The position numbers and the translations under genes were made by a program. A stretch of DNA of 64,000 nt from Bostrychus sinensis (Eukaryota > Chordata > Actinopteri > Gobiiformes > Eleotridae): the NCBI GenBank assembly GCA_020698575.1, contig CM036257.1:16135520-16199519 (forward strand). The letters run 5' to 3'. This document shows positions 10,395-31,500 of the stretch, one piece after another; the first letter of the stretch is position 1; every line of letters begins with the position of its first letter. The notes beneath the pieces were generated by a model. The model saw only the letters and a list, made by a program, of their open reading frames with translations. It made no database searches and was not told the origin of the DNA.

Positions 10395-13300
10395 ATGTGG
10401 CTACGGTGCACTTCAAGACGCCTGCTTACTTCCTTTAGTGCTGCGTTTAAACACAGACTTTTCAATGCGTCGTCTTGGAGCGGTAACGTAGCGGTGGTTA
10501 TGCCAGAAGCTGCGGGCTTCCAGGGAGTCACAGACCGAGCCACGCTGCAGGAGTTTTCCCTCGCGCACAGTGACAGCTTCTGGGCAGCTGTGGCCACCAA
10601 CAGGCTCACCTGGATCAGCGCTTTCTCTGCGGTGCAGGACTGCGACCTGAGGCGAGGAAAGGTCAAGTGGTTTGTGGGAGGAAAGCTCAATGTCTCTGGT
10701 AAGTGGTAGGCAAACAACATTAAAACGTGTGACATGGAAGAACTGGGTGATAGGTAACTAGTAACAGCTAGCAATTATGTAACTTTTATAAATAACTTTT
10801 AGGAGTACTATCAAAGCCAAGATAGGACTGCGCTCCTAACTGGCCCCATTTTCTCAGTCACTTTTGAATCTTCCTTCTTTTTATTCAAAGCATGTTTTGG
10901 TTGTTTCCGTCTTTTTGATTAGACATGGGTCTGACTGGTCAGTTTGGTTTCACAGAGACCACTTGTGATGCAAAGATAACAAAAGAGGAAAAGCTGCTCC
11001 ATGCCAACTATGGGCATACTTTAGACTTGAGCTGAAAGAGGTTCCATAAAGTATAAAACTTTGTAGGATTTTCCCCTTTAAATTGTGAATATATAAAACA
11101 AATAGACAGCCCTGTATTTTTAAAAATAGACCTATGAGATAATAAGGTCCAGTCAGTTGGTGATAGTCAGCACACTCACAGTTTGGAAAAGCAAATAAGA
11201 GCAATGCTACATGCTTTGTGTAATATATGACTGCTAAACTGTTTAAACAATTAACAAGGTTTTAAAAACTACAAGTGTGTGTTACATGCAGAGGTCTGTA
11301 CTCAAGTAAAAGTTTCTTCAAAATAATATTACTCAAGAAGAAGTAAAAGTAAAAGAAGTAAAATAAAATGTGTTTACTTACTGCTTACTACCTCTAGTTC
11401 TATTTGAGTTTATTTCTATTAATACCCAGTGCTACTAGTATTACCATTACTAGAACCACTAGGCCTACTACTACTTTTAGTATCACCATGGTCTTATACT
11501 CATTTAGAGAGTAAGAGAAGAGTATATTTAGTAATTAGTACTCATGAGGTACATTTTCTTCCAAAAATTGACTTTAGTAATTTACTTTAAGTAAAAGTAT
11601 CTATGTACCTTCTACTTCTGCTTACATAATAGTTGATACATAACACTTTTATTCTGTGACAGCAGTACATGTCTTAGTCTAAAAGATGTTGCCTCTGTGT
11701 GCTTCTCCAAACTGGGTGTGTTTACACACCTATTTACTTTAGGAAACAAACGTGTCCAATATAACCATATTTACAGTAACCAGTATTTTTTACTACATTT
11801 AAATTCACACTGAATGTTTTTTTATTTTATTTTAATACAACAGCACTTTTACTGAAGTACAGATGTTGGCTACTCTACACTTTAGAAGAAAAAAAAACCT
11901 TGATGCGGTCACATAAAAGCCACATCTGTCCATAGTTAAGATATACATCATTAAATTGTTATGTTAACAACTTTGTAAATGGTCTGTGGTCATAGTTAAC
12001 TGCCTGGACCGCCATGTACACACCTGTCCTGACAAAGTGGCGCTCATCTGGGAGAGAGACGAGCCAGGGTCAGAGGTCAAAGTCACCTACAGGTCAGTGT
12101 ATGGATTACTGCCAGTCTTTTCACTCGCCTCATGAAGTGGGCGTTACAGAGTGGAGATAATGCAGTTGTAAAGGGGCCTATGAAGTAAGAGAAGGAGCTT
12201 GACCTTGACTTGTATAATGATAAAATGTATGAGTTACAACATTATACATGATAAAACAACACTAAAAGGAACAAAGTTAATCTTATTCTTATTATACAGG
12301 CTGTAGTTTATTGGTCTTGACTGTGTAAATGTATGTGTCCAGGGAGTTACTGGATATAACATGTCGCCTTGGCAACCTGTTACGGCGTCGTGGGGTGAAG
12401 AAAGGAGACTGTGTGACCATCTACATGCCGCCCTGTCCGCTGGCCGTGGCCTCCATGTTGGCATGTGCACGAATAGGTGCTGCACACAACGTGGTGTTTG
12501 CAGGCTTCAGCTCGGACGCTTTGGCAGAGCGCATCAGAGACGGTCAGTACAGAGCTGTAAACTCTGGAGGGGTTTGTGAATGCTTAGGGGGCCTGCAGAT
12601 GTTGTTTTGTATATGTTGACATTACATTAGCGTAAATCTGTGGTAGCTAAAGATCATCTTTCTTTTGGCTTTTGCCTTCTGGTTTCGTCACGGAAAATCA
12701 TCTGCCTCTAAGTGTGCAGTGATTTTGCATAGGTTTTACGCCGGATGCCCTTCATAATGCAACCCTCTTCATTTATTCAGGCTTGGGACTGGCACAAAGA
12801 GTACTCTTGTGGCTGGATTAGCAAATGATAAATGAATATGTTTTAAAAAATGTAAATTTGCTTAAACATAACAGGCTCTAAAGAACAGGAAACATTAAAA
12901 CTGAAACATTACCAGCTGTAGTTGAAGGCACGTTGCAAAAACTAAAAAGATATTGATCTTAATGGCGATCTTAATATACTCAGAACTGAACATTTAGTGT
13001 AGTGTATAAAATCTCTTAAAATTACCTGCACACACAACATTGCTATTGGGCACTTTGTTGTTTTGGGTCTCGATACATCCTCCTCCAGCTGAGCCACTGA
13101 AGCCTCTCAGACTGAGACTGAGTTCTGAAGTCAGGGCTGTCCTCTCATGAACCAGAGACATCTGGTTTAGCAATACTGTGGATGGATGTATTGAGAAAAT
13201 TATGCATTTGGCTCCTGACCACTGACAACGGCCTTGGGCAGGATTCATTCTTTAAGAAAAAAATCAACATCAAATTGAGGAGAAGGGTCAAGAAAAAAAA

Positions 13301-16300
13301 CAGCAGTGCTTTGTGTAAACACAGTTGAATATGACATTATTATACAACAGTAAATTTATATGAAATTGAATATGCAACATCAAGAATCCAGCCACAAAGA
13401 GTCACAAGCTAGTGTACTCAGTGTGTTGGTCCCAAGCACAGATAAATGCAGAGGGTTGTGCTAAGAAGGGCATCCAGTAAAAAACCTATGTCAAAAATGG
13501 AAATCCCTGCATGCCAGAAAGGAAAAAAGAGAAGAAAATTTTACATAACAAGAAAGACAAGAATGACCTGTTAACCACAGTGAGATTAAAGCTTATAAAA
13601 CAGTTTAACTCATGTCTCTTGTTTACAGCAAACTCTACCACCGTCATCACAGTGAACCAGGGCATCAGAGGGGGAAAGGCCATTGATCTGAAGAAGACAG
13701 TGGACGCAGCAGTGGACACCTGTCCAAATGTACATCAGGTGTTTGTTGCCATGAGAACAGAGACTCCAGTTGTTATGAACGACAGGGATGTGCCTATGGA
13801 GGAGGTAAGATGGTTGTTCTTGAATAGATGCAGACTGCAGTACAAAGTTAGGAAGCTTTTTTTTTTCCTCCTTGACATTGCTAATATCCTTGACTTGTTA
13901 CAAACAAATATATTTACCAAGTCTAGGTCATATTTTGTGGATAACAGCTTACAGTGATATAACATTGCAAGTAATATGTATTCCTATGTTGCTGCAATAT
14001 CAGGCATGCATATTTAATCTAGTAGAAAAGTCATGAAATTTTAGACCATGTTTCTGAGTATTGTGGCTTGAGCAGACTTTAATGTCCAAATAATACTGTG
14101 CGTCCATGTGTCGTTCAGGAGATGATGTTGGAGGATGTTGTCTGTGAACCGGCTGCTATGGACAGTGAGGATGTGTTGTTTATGCTCTACACATCGGGCA
14201 GCACAGGGAAACCTAAAGGCCTGGTGCACACTCAGGCTGGATACCTACTGTACGCCTCACTAACTCACAAGGTAATAGTACACAGTATGCACAAAATATA
14301 ACTTATTTATTTACTTTGCTACACTCTCTAACATCCATTGTCATCTGCAGTATGTGTTTGATTACCATGATGGAGATGTGTTCGGCTGTGTGGCAGACAT
14401 TGGCTGGATAACCGGACATAGTTACTGTGTTTATGGACCTTTAGCAAATGGAGGAACTACAGTTTTGTTTGAAAGCACTCCTATTTATCCTAACCCAGGT
14501 ATGGATAGTGTTGTTATTCTGTTATGACTCTCCAGCTTTATCTTATTTTAGTTAAAGTATTAGGACTATGAAACCATGCATGTCCTTTGACTTTGCATCT
14601 GGCCTCTATGAAGTGTTTACACTTAACACTGAACTTGACTGTGCCTCCTGCTAAAATTAGTAGCTTCTGTAAACACAGTTTTATTATATGTCAACCGTAG
14701 CTTGTTATTGTCCTTAATACATTTTAGGGATAAGCTTTGGTTTGGTAAACCTTAACATTGCTAACTGCAGTATACCTGTAGTAGTCTATTTTTTAGTGTC
14801 CTAACAAAACCTTGTTGCTGACAGGAAGGTACTGGGAGATGGTTGAGCGACTACAGATTAACCAGTTTTATGGGGCACCGACAGCCATCCGCCTGCTACT
14901 CAAGTATGGAGACCAATGGGTGCACAAATATGACCGCTCCACCCTCAAAACTCTGGGCTCTGGTATGCTGACAATAACATTAAAAACATATCTCATGTAT
15001 GCCCTAGCTGCCTGTAATCATGTAGAAATATGTGCACAGAGTTGAGAGATACACTCCAGTGATAAAGCATGCAGAGTGTATTTATACCTGTCAGTTATGT
15101 AGCCAAGTGACCAGGGCCTTGCACATGTAGCATGTCACAGTAAAGTCACATGTAAAGCTGTGCTCAGTGTTTGTGTTGTGAATGTCTTTGCTCTAAAACA
15201 CACAGTGTGAAAGTCAAGCTTTATCGGTCTGCTTTAATTGTGCAGCATACACAAAGAAAAACTCAGAGAGAGGCACTAGTCTGAGTGACACATGAAGATT
15301 AAGTAATAACCCATAAAACCTACACAATGTATGACTTATCTTATCTGACATTTAAGGCAAACGGTATCTTAACATCTTAATATCTTAAATACATAGCTAT
15401 AAGCTTATCTAATTGTGCTGTCTCTGCATTTTTCTGCAGTGGGTGAGCCCATCAATACTGAAGCATGGGAGTGGTACCACAAGGTGGTGGGTGATGGTCG
15501 CTGTCCCATTGTGGACACATGGTGGCAAACAGGTAGGTGTTTAGCTCCAAAATAATCCGCTCAAAATTGTTAGCAATATTTAAATTTTAGATAGCAACTG
15601 ATAAATCAATAATAAAAACATTATCACCAATACATATATATTTAATTCATAGATTAATTCTTACTTTTGGAGCCCTGTTAAGATACTTAACATTGCATTC
15701 CCACTTACAAGCCTTTACAGTAAGTTCACTGATCCATCCCAGAAACTGCCATGTCACAGCAGCTCCTAAAAGTAACCAAAACTGAGCCTCACTGCTCCAC
15801 TGCATCCCTCAGACAATAACAGAGTTATGTAATATTGTGTCTAGTGTACACACAGACATTGTGATAGTGCAGCAGTAGACACACAACTACACATTTCCCT
15901 GTGAACTCCCAAATTAACCCAGATGTTTTCTACTCAGACCAAGTAGCACATAGTAGCTCAAGCATTTCCAGTAAAAACCTTTCAAATGTTGAGATTTTGA
16001 CACACTTAAAACAAAGTTTTAATTGACCTAGCACTAGTGTTATACAAAACACAGTTGAAGAAAAAATCACGTCTGGATATTCAGTACTTCAATATTTTTT
16101 GTATGTCACATTTCTCTGTACGTTACACATGAAAATATGCAAATATCATCATTGTCATAGTAACCTCAGGAGAGTACATTCAAATTTGATAATTATTTTC
16201 ACATTTCATGACTTTGTCAAAAATCTCAGCATACTGTATCTGAAACATTTAACAGGATGTGAGTGTTAGTGTTTACCTTTGTTGCAGCTTATCTCTGTTA

Positions 16301-19300
16301 ATGGGATAATAAATAATAATGTTTGCAACAAGCTGATTTTTCTGATATTGAATCCCAGATGAACCCAACACAGTGGCTCTAAATGAGATTGAGTAATGAC
16401 CAAATGGGCCAAAGCTACATAATTACCATACAAATGGCACATAAGTCTATAATTAATTGACGATAATTAAACATCAGAGCGTGGTAAGCTTGAGAATTAC
16501 AGACACAGATACATTATGACCCAAATACCCCACTTCAGTAAAAAGGATTATGTTGTTATGCAGAGTCCCTGGACTGTGTTTCCCATTAGGACTAAGTGGC
16601 ATTATTCATAATTGCCATTTGGTTGATCTGGGAACAAGTAGCCTGTTTAGAGACAGAATTAGATTTTGATCCGCTGCTGGCATACGGCCGCCATGTTGGA
16701 TCACAGCAGTGAAAAGGTGACAGGCGCATGAGGGACAAAAAGATAAAACTGAGAACACAATTACCATTTGGTATTTTACATGTATAATTTTAACAATGTT
16801 TATTAGTTACACCAATAAAAATGACCTGTCCTGAGTAACAGTTGATATGAATGGGATGCCAGTTGCTAATACTATTGTGGGATCATCTGTTGTGCCCTAG
16901 TTTATACCAGCCCTCTGTTCAGTCCAAGACCAGCAGATTACCCCGTCCCACAGGTCCAGCCAGACCTAATAACATTTAATTTACTTAGTATGGCTGTAAT
17001 TCCTAAAGCTACATCTGTAACACTGAGCAGGACTTATGCTTCAATCAGATTTCACTTTTGTGTTTCTCTTTCCATGTGACATAAAACATACATCTCACTT
17101 TTAAGCTAGGAGTGTGTCCTGTTTGCAGTTGGTGTTATCTTTATAGATAACGTCTGCCATGTGTTACAGCTTGATTAACCATGAAGGTTTAGTAAGGACA
17201 CCGCACAGGTCACAGCCACTATAGATACAGATACTATATCTACTACTAACATATATATGCTAATTTAGGTACTTTATATTGGTTATATGTTTAATTTCAA
17301 TAAAAAAAAAAACAGAGAAATGTATATGCACTTGTAACGCCAAACCAAAGTAATAACATTATTTCAGTTTTTAATGTTTCCTTTTGTTTTGTCACAGAGA
17401 CAGGTGGTATCTGCATTGCCCCAAGGCCGTCAGACCCGGACGCTGAGATCGTCCCAGGAATGGCCATGAGACCCTTCTTTGGCATCAAGCCAGTCCTTGT
17501 AGACAATGAGGTATAATCCTCATCCCTGTAACTTGCATGTGCGTGGGACACATTAAAAACAGGCTATATGGGAACGACCCAGTGCAGGGGTCAGATGAGG
17601 ATTATGGGACTCTCACCAGCTGTGTCACTTTTGATACCAGCCCTACTGCGTCTGTGTCCTGCCAAACTCTCCTCAGAATCTCTCTGTTACTTTGGGACTG
17701 GGGCAGTACGTTTGCTCTTTAAATGCACAGATTGTGGAGACAGTTGGAGCGGGCGCTGATCTCTTCCTCACTTTGGCACAGACACAGCCTTTACAACAGT
17801 ACTAGTCATTGTATATGAGACATTCACCCAAACACCCATTTTTATTTCATGTCTGCTCCAGTGATGTGCAGTAGATTATTACTTTTTGTTATAGATTTAC
17901 CTTATATATTCTACCGTTATTTTTGGTTCAGGGCAAAGACTTGACCTCAAAAAGCACCACAGGAGCTCTGTGCCTTGCTCAGCCATGGCCCGGTATGGCC
18001 CGGACAATTCACAACAACCACCAGAGATTCATTGAGACTTACTGCCAGCCTTTCCCTGGTACAGTTAACCATTCATGATATCTTGTTTTTCCTGTCCAGT
18101 ACATTTTCTTAGATCATCTAAGTGCCTGTTTTTGTAACTCAGGGTACTTCTTTACGGGAGATGGAGCCAACCGCACTGAAGAGGGCTATTACCAAATCAC
18201 TGGTCGCCTTGACGATGTTATCAATGTCAGCGGACACAGGATTGGGACGGCAGAGATAGAGGATGTAGTGGTAAGTTATATTATGTCCATTATAAACAGG
18301 TGCATCTCCAAAAGTAGAGTATTGTTTAGAAGTTAATGTATTTTAAGTGGTCAGTTCTAAGTGAAAATGCTTATGTTACATAAATTCAATACACACAGAG
18401 CTCGCCTCAGTCACAGTGGCTCAGGACTAACCCTCCATCTGACCATTTACACAGTTTTGTTGTACACCTTGTATTTATAATAAAAAATAAACCACTTTAC
18501 CTTTATTTTAATGTGAGAGTAAATGGTTGTCACTTCAGGGTGTACCTCGCCTAAGACCCATAGTTGCTGGAAAAGGCTTCAGACACCTGGGACTCTTAAT
18601 GGGAACAAGCGGAAGAAGATGAATTAATCAAACTGTAGTTTTAAAGCTCATTCAGAAATTTGATGTTTATAAAAGGTCTATAGACTGTAGGACAGGACAT
18701 GAAATTAGTGAAAAGTCCAATCTGAAATAGTAAGTACATGATTTAGATGACTCATAGCATATTTCCCAAGACAATGTAACATATTGTACTTGGAAATACT
18801 TATTTAATACAAAGCTGTTGCACCCATTGTTTTCATTTATTTGGTGCAAAGTTAATAATGACTCGTATTTGTGGTCTGTATTTCCAGAATCACTGCCCTG
18901 CTGTCGCTGAGTCGGCGGTCGTTGGTTACTCACATGATATTAAAGGGCAAGGTGAGCAATGACCTTGTTCATTCAAAACATTATTGGTTTATAGTCATGG
19001 AATACTGTAAATGTATAACTATTTAACTGCAAATGCCTATATTCCACCTTGAGTTATTTCCCTCTTCCCTGGTAGGTGTTTATGCGTTTGTGGTGCTAAA
19101 AAAGGAAGCAAACATCCCAGAGGCAGAACTGTGCCAACAGCTCAGAGACAAGGTGTCAAAGTCTATTGCTAAATATGCCAGTCCAGACTTCATCCAGGTA
19201 ACTTTGTCTCACCTTTTTTTTTTTTTTTAAGTTAATGCCATGCTTGTCTCACACTAACAGATCTGACTTTTTTTTACAGATTGCCAAGCGTTTGCCAAAA

Positions 19301-19447
19301 ACCCGTTCTGGTAAAATAATGCGGAGGGTGCTGCGAAAAGTGGTGGAGCAAGATGTGAACGGCCTGGGTGATCTCAGCACACTGGATGACCCCACAGCAG
19401 TTCAGGAGATCATCCAAGGTCACCAAGCTCTGTGCAATAAAAAATAA
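10395..19447 (+). CDS. acss1: acetyl-CoA synthetase, mitochondrial (acyl-CoA synthetase short-chain family member 1)
   Basis: Makes acetyl-CoA from acetate, ATP and CoA. Exons: 10395-10698, 11996-12092, 12343-12542, 13629-13804, 14119-14271, 14351-14498, 14825-14962, 15440-15532, 17398-17510, 17932-18058, 18143-18270, 18888-18951, 19076-19197, 19280-19447; all phases agree, 676 aa. The N-terminus (MWLRCTSRRLLTSF) is basic and hydroxylated like a mitochondrial presequence. The AMP-binding motif YTSGSTGKPKG is at about 283-293, WWQTETGG near 433-440, and PKTRSGKIMRR carries the catalytic, acetylatable lysine at about 633. Residue order and the GKVKWFVGGKLNVS segment fit ACSS1 better than cytosolic ACSS2. 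The start codon opens the only in-frame presequence. It is tail-to-tail with abcd4 and directly follows vsx2, a neighbour it does not have in human. Confidence 0.93.
11290..11870. mobile_element. hAT-like MITE in acss1 intron 1
   Basis: The left edge reads ...gtctgtactcaagtaaaagt and the right edge acttttactgaagtacaga, which are imperfect inverted repeats of each other. The interior is rich in agtaaaagta units and has no reading frame. This matches the common non-autonomous 'tactcaagtaaaagt' elements of fish. Boundaries are approximate. Confidence 0.5.
12656..12832 (+). repeat. dispersed teleost repeat, family A copy 3
   Basis: The best-preserved copy, in acss1 intron 3. It reads through aaaatcatctgcctctaag, cataggttttacgccggatg, catttattcaggcttgggac, tggcacaaagagtac and tgtggctgg. 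Confidence 0.8.
13388..13500 (-). repeat. dispersed teleost repeat, family A copy 4 (inverted)
   Basis: Reverse-complement copy in acss1 intron 3: ccacaaagagtcacaagc, ggtcccaagcacagataaat, gcagagggttgtg, gaagggcatccagtaaaaaa. It lies just before exon 4. Confidence 0.7.
16340..16745. promoter_or_regulatory. candidate conserved noncoding block in acss1 intron 8
   Basis: A non-repetitive stretch with repeated homeodomain and octamer-like sites (ataattaccat, ataattaattgac, cataattgccatttgg) and a CpG segment with ggccgccatgttgg near 16,685. Metabolic genes next to developmental transcription factors often host enhancers of the neighbour, here vsx2. The call is inference from composition only. 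The rest of this 1.9-kb intron shows nothing recognisable. Confidence 0.3.
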
Positions 19448-19823
19448 CCATAACAGTGTCTTATAAAACACAAGGATTTAATTCTTTTTATCAGGCAAAT
19501 ATGAGATGATTAAATTGCTCAAATTTAATTACACAATATTAACCAAAGCTGTTTTCTGTCATTCTTATAAATTATTTTTAAACAGTTAATTAAAATGTTT
19601 CATATTACATTTTACAAACAGTTAATGATTCTTAAATGACTGTACTGAAATCCCTTTGTAATAAATGTAAACGCAAACAGTAGGGCCACATATAAAGTTC
19701 TAATTCATTTTTAGTGTCCTTTCTCGAACACCTTTACTGGAGTGCACAGTATCCCAAATATATGGATGTTTTTGGTCCTGTCCTTCATGCAGACCACAAC
19801 AGCTTAAATGGTTGATTGTTTGA
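19448..19823. other. convergent 3' UTRs of acss1 (+) and abcd4 (-)
   Basis: Only 376 bp separates the two stop codons. For acss1, AATAAA occurs at 19436-19441, formed by the last N-K codons just before the stop, and again at 19660-19665. The abcd4 3' UTR reads the opposite way, so the two transcripts may overlap at their 3' ends. Confidence 0.6.
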
Positions 19824-27153
<7,330 letters not shown>

Positions 27154-28586
27154 TGGTTATGTGTGAGTGCTTTACGTTTTTGTATAAAACTAGCTACACG
27201 TTAAAACAACCAACATAAAAAAAAACTTTTAGCACCAACAGAGTGAAAGTTTAGCACCTAACACACGCAGCTCTAAAGTTAATACACAGAACAAAATCCC
27301 CGCAGCTTTCATGACTAATGTTAAACTCTTCCTACCTTTACTAAACCACAGCTCTCTAATGTTTTGGTAAATGTGAAAAATGCGGATATCCGCTTTGGGT
27401 CGAAGATTTCTTTCAAAATAAAAGCCTGTGTTTTGCTTTTATGACGCGAACTGTAAAATGTTCGCATATTTACAGTATTAAATTGAGCATAATACTCGTG
27501 TCAAATGTGTCTCATAAATACTTCTGTAATACAGTTTTAATGCTGCAGTTAAAACTCAACACCCCCCAACGTTGAATTCCAACGTCAGGCTGAGCACGGA
27601 GGAGCCAGGGGAGGAAACACTATCACAGGGAGCTGCACACAGAACACAGCCCCCAGGAACCGGCCCGGGGCCCACAGCGAAGTTCCAGGCAGAGAAGCCA
27701 CCCAACCTGGCTGAATACTAGAAAGTTGACCAAATTGTCTGGTCAGCAAATAGCTCAGCCTTATCTCTCTCTGTCTGAAGATAAATCGACCTACTAACTA
27801 CAGGATGTGGGAGATATTTACCTGTTTTTTTAATTTGGCCAGTGACCTTAAATAACAAAAATAAAACACTTTAATAAACACAGAGTAATTTATTTTAATA
27901 ATTTACAGTTTTTTTTAAACAAAACATTTTAATTTTGATGAGGACAATTTCATATCAGTTGAGACATAAATATTCAATGAGCAAGAACAAAACACTCCAA
28001 CATCATCATTAAAAAACATAAGAACAAAATAATAAGAAATTACAAATACAACAAAGATAAATACAGGAGTCAGTGGTTTGGATACAGCAGTAATTAATTA
28101 TACAGTAAATAAGCATTTTCAAATCCAGGTGAAGCTCCTGTGTTTATTTTTATACTCCTTTTGAGGTTTTTATGGCTGGTGTTTGTAGTCTGAATGGATA
28201 CTGCAAATTTAAATCTAATACAAATCTAAACAAAATAGAAGTGATTGGACTGATCAGTCTATTTAAGCAAGGCATTTCCCAAAACAATTTTGATTTGATT
28301 GATGTACTGTATATACACAACAATACTGAAAACACCGGGGATTCAGTGCAGTTATATAGGCCTAATATTCTGTATGTATACTGTGTCTAAAAAGTTATGT
28401 TCAATACTTGGATATGTCGACCATATGTGGATGATAAAGAGGAAAACTAGGACATTATATAGTTATTTCTTATTGGGATGAAAACAAAGGCTTTGTCACC
28501 AGTTTCCTCTTTAGTCAGTATGTGTTGTTCATGTGCTGGGTGCCCACACCATCTGTTACAGTCACCAGTAAATGACAGGTTCAGAT
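27154..28586. other. abcd4 promoter / sgpp1 3' UTR spacer
   Basis: The right-hand part, from 28,586 leftward, is the sgpp1 3' UTR; a candidate poly(A) signal on the minus strand is TTTATT at 28143-28148. The left part holds the abcd4 promoter. A GC-richer patch at about 27560-27715 (with ggcccggggccc) is of unknown nature. No other gene is seen. Confidence 0.55.
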
Positions 28587-31500
28587 TTAGGCCAGATTTA
28601 GGATACTGAAGAGGAGAGGCACCACAAAGACACAGCTGAATCCCACAACACTGTAAACTATGTAACGATATGGCAGCTCTACCTTCATGTGCTGCCTGGC
28701 CTGCCTCACATCATCTGAGGGCAGCCCACACACACGACAAAGGAAGGGAATAGTCACTGCCTTCATGACCATCCTAGTGACAAGGATCACAGCCACACCG
28801 ATGAAGAAACGCAGGACCGAGCGGACCACCAGGCCGGCGCTAATGGTCGGCAAAGATAGAGGCAGAGAGGATAGTGGAGGATCGGCAATCAGCCCAAGCT
28901 GATAGTTCGCATATGTGGCCAGCGCAGCTCCAGCCCCAGTGCCCAGTGCCTGAGCAGTGTCTCCACGCGAAGTGCTCCAGGAGTCCAGAGAAAAGGCCAC
29001 AAGTCCCAGGCTTACATGTGAAACCACAATGACAAGAGGAGCATAATCCCCCATCATGTAAAAGGTGTCAATCTTTCCCAAAAGGGGCTGGAAGAAGGCT
29101 AAAATTAGAAGGGTGTAGAGGAAGCCAGTGATAACCTCCTGAAAGACAGACACACCAAGAAGGTCAACCACAGTGTTTCCCCTGTCATTTTTTTACCCCC
29201 CAGCGGTACTTCCTGTTATTTTATTTTATTTTAGTTTGTATATAGCTCCATCACAACAGAAGAGGACAAAACAAACTAAATGATCTGATATTAAGATATT
29301 TGTCTTATTGAAATGACCGCATGTCATTTCTGTCTCTACTTGGTCATGTGTTTACAATGGTACAATTTGGTAGCACATGAACGAGTTCAAAAAATTGCCA
29401 TTGTGTGACCTTTTACACAGACCACAGACAAATGCAGTGAAGTTATGCTGACAGAGAAGACTTTCTGCTTTCTGTTTCATGTCAACAAGCCCAGAAATGA
29501 CAGAGATATTAAGTGTTAAATTAAAGACATTAGGCCAAACATAATAACATGATAATAATCATTTGATGAGCCAGTGGCTTTATTGTACGCTTTATTACAC
29601 AGGTGATCTTTACCTGTGCACAGTGAGCTCCTTCTGCCCCAGACAGTGAATGGTGAGGACTTAACCAGAGGGTTGTAGTTTGCTTATAGCATTTTCTGTG
29701 CTTTCTATCGTGATTTCTCTGAAGCTCGACCTCAGTGACTCTGGCTCACCCGTTATTATGATTTACCTGCAGTTCTCCTGTTGTCCACATGCGCCCCCTT
29801 CAGTCTGCAGACTGTAGGCTGTGGGGGGCACTGTTCAGTTTGTAAATAATAAAATGTGAACGTATTACTCTTACTTAGCAACCAAAGGTGCACAGGCTGA
29901 TCATGTTTTCCAATTGTATATTTCCTGTTCATTTTATTTCTGGCTCCTGAAAGCTGATGAGTGCATGTCTGAAGAGCTACAAGGTCTTTTAAAATTTCCA
30001 AGCCCTGAGCTGGAGCAACCTTTACAAGTTAGCAGAACCAATGCTGTAAAAGTGCACATACATCAAGCAAAAGCCATTGTGGTAGTTTTCAATAAAATAA
30101 GATATTGTGTTTTCTTAAACTTTTTGTTCAGCTGGTCAGCGCAAACAAATTTCACTGTGCATTGCTTATGTAACTAATAAATCTTAAAGTACAGTGGAGG
30201 ATGTTTGAGACATTCAGCAGATTTTCAGTCCATGTTATAATATCAAACTTTAACTTTCCTCTCTTCAAATAATGAGAGTTATAGAAAAGTACATTTGTTT
30301 GAAGGTCAGTTTGCTGTAGATGCAGAATTGGCATATTAATGACATAATTACTGGAACTGTTATATCTGGCAGGCATTACGTTATTATTTAGCATACTTAC
30401 CAGGACAGAGTGCATTCCCATGTAGACTCGGCTTACACAGACCAGGATACTCCAGCTGAGAGCCACGCCGAGGCCAAAGAGAAATGAGTACTGTAGAGGG
30501 AAAGATACTTTGTTTATTTTAATTTATTGTCATTCCATCTCTGAGCCATGGAGAACAAAATATTGAAGTCAGGTCACGGTAAAAAAGGACTTTGTGTAAG
30601 CAAGAGTACTTTTACTATGTTATAATGGTAGAGAACAGACTTAACTACGGTTTTAGAATATCAGAAATTAGTTTCCTTAGTTCAGTTTCCAAAGCAAATA
30701 GTCATGAAAAAGGACCAGGCACAGTCCAATTAAGAGATATTAAAGTGATTGCTCCACAATTTATGATCTGTATCTAATCACCAGTCATGACCTCTGTCTC
30801 TTCATTGTTTTGGAGACATAATATTTAGTAAGTGGTATAATATTCATACGTTCAAGTGTATCTCTGGTTCATTTAATAATTCTTTAAAACACTAAAAACA
30901 AGCCTGAATGTCAGTCTCTCCCACTTCCTTCCTCTTTTTGTTCACTGTCTAAAAACACTGCAGCTCCTTTGTCTCAGTTGTTTGTTGCTTAACTTTGAGC
31001 AGATGAGGGTAATATTTAGCAAATATAACTTTAAGCAAAGCAATGCAGTAATAAAATACATTGAAGAACAGGTAGATAGTACACTTTTCAAATACTTGAA
31101 TGGTAGGTCATGAAGTCACTGTGAGAAACTGGTAGCCTTCGGTACAACCTTGTTTATCTTTGCACGAATCCAACCTTGGTGTACACGTTTAACTGCTTTG
31201 TGCTCCCTGACCTTACTGATGCTGCACTTTACTACTTTTTTTTATCTCTGTAACCCAACTATTAACTCTGCTTGTGACATACTTAACTTGTTTTTATCAA
31301 AATATATTCAGTGCCATAAAAACAAAAAACTTAATGGCTTGTGTTATTTTCCTCTTATCTGAATCTTATCGATCTTTCTTTGAAACGCAATACAACAGGT
31401 TTTGCACTGGACCCACTCATATCTAAACTTGAACAGAGCAATTATTGTCATGTTTAGGAGATAGACTGAGACATTAATACATGTTGCGATTGCCACCTAA

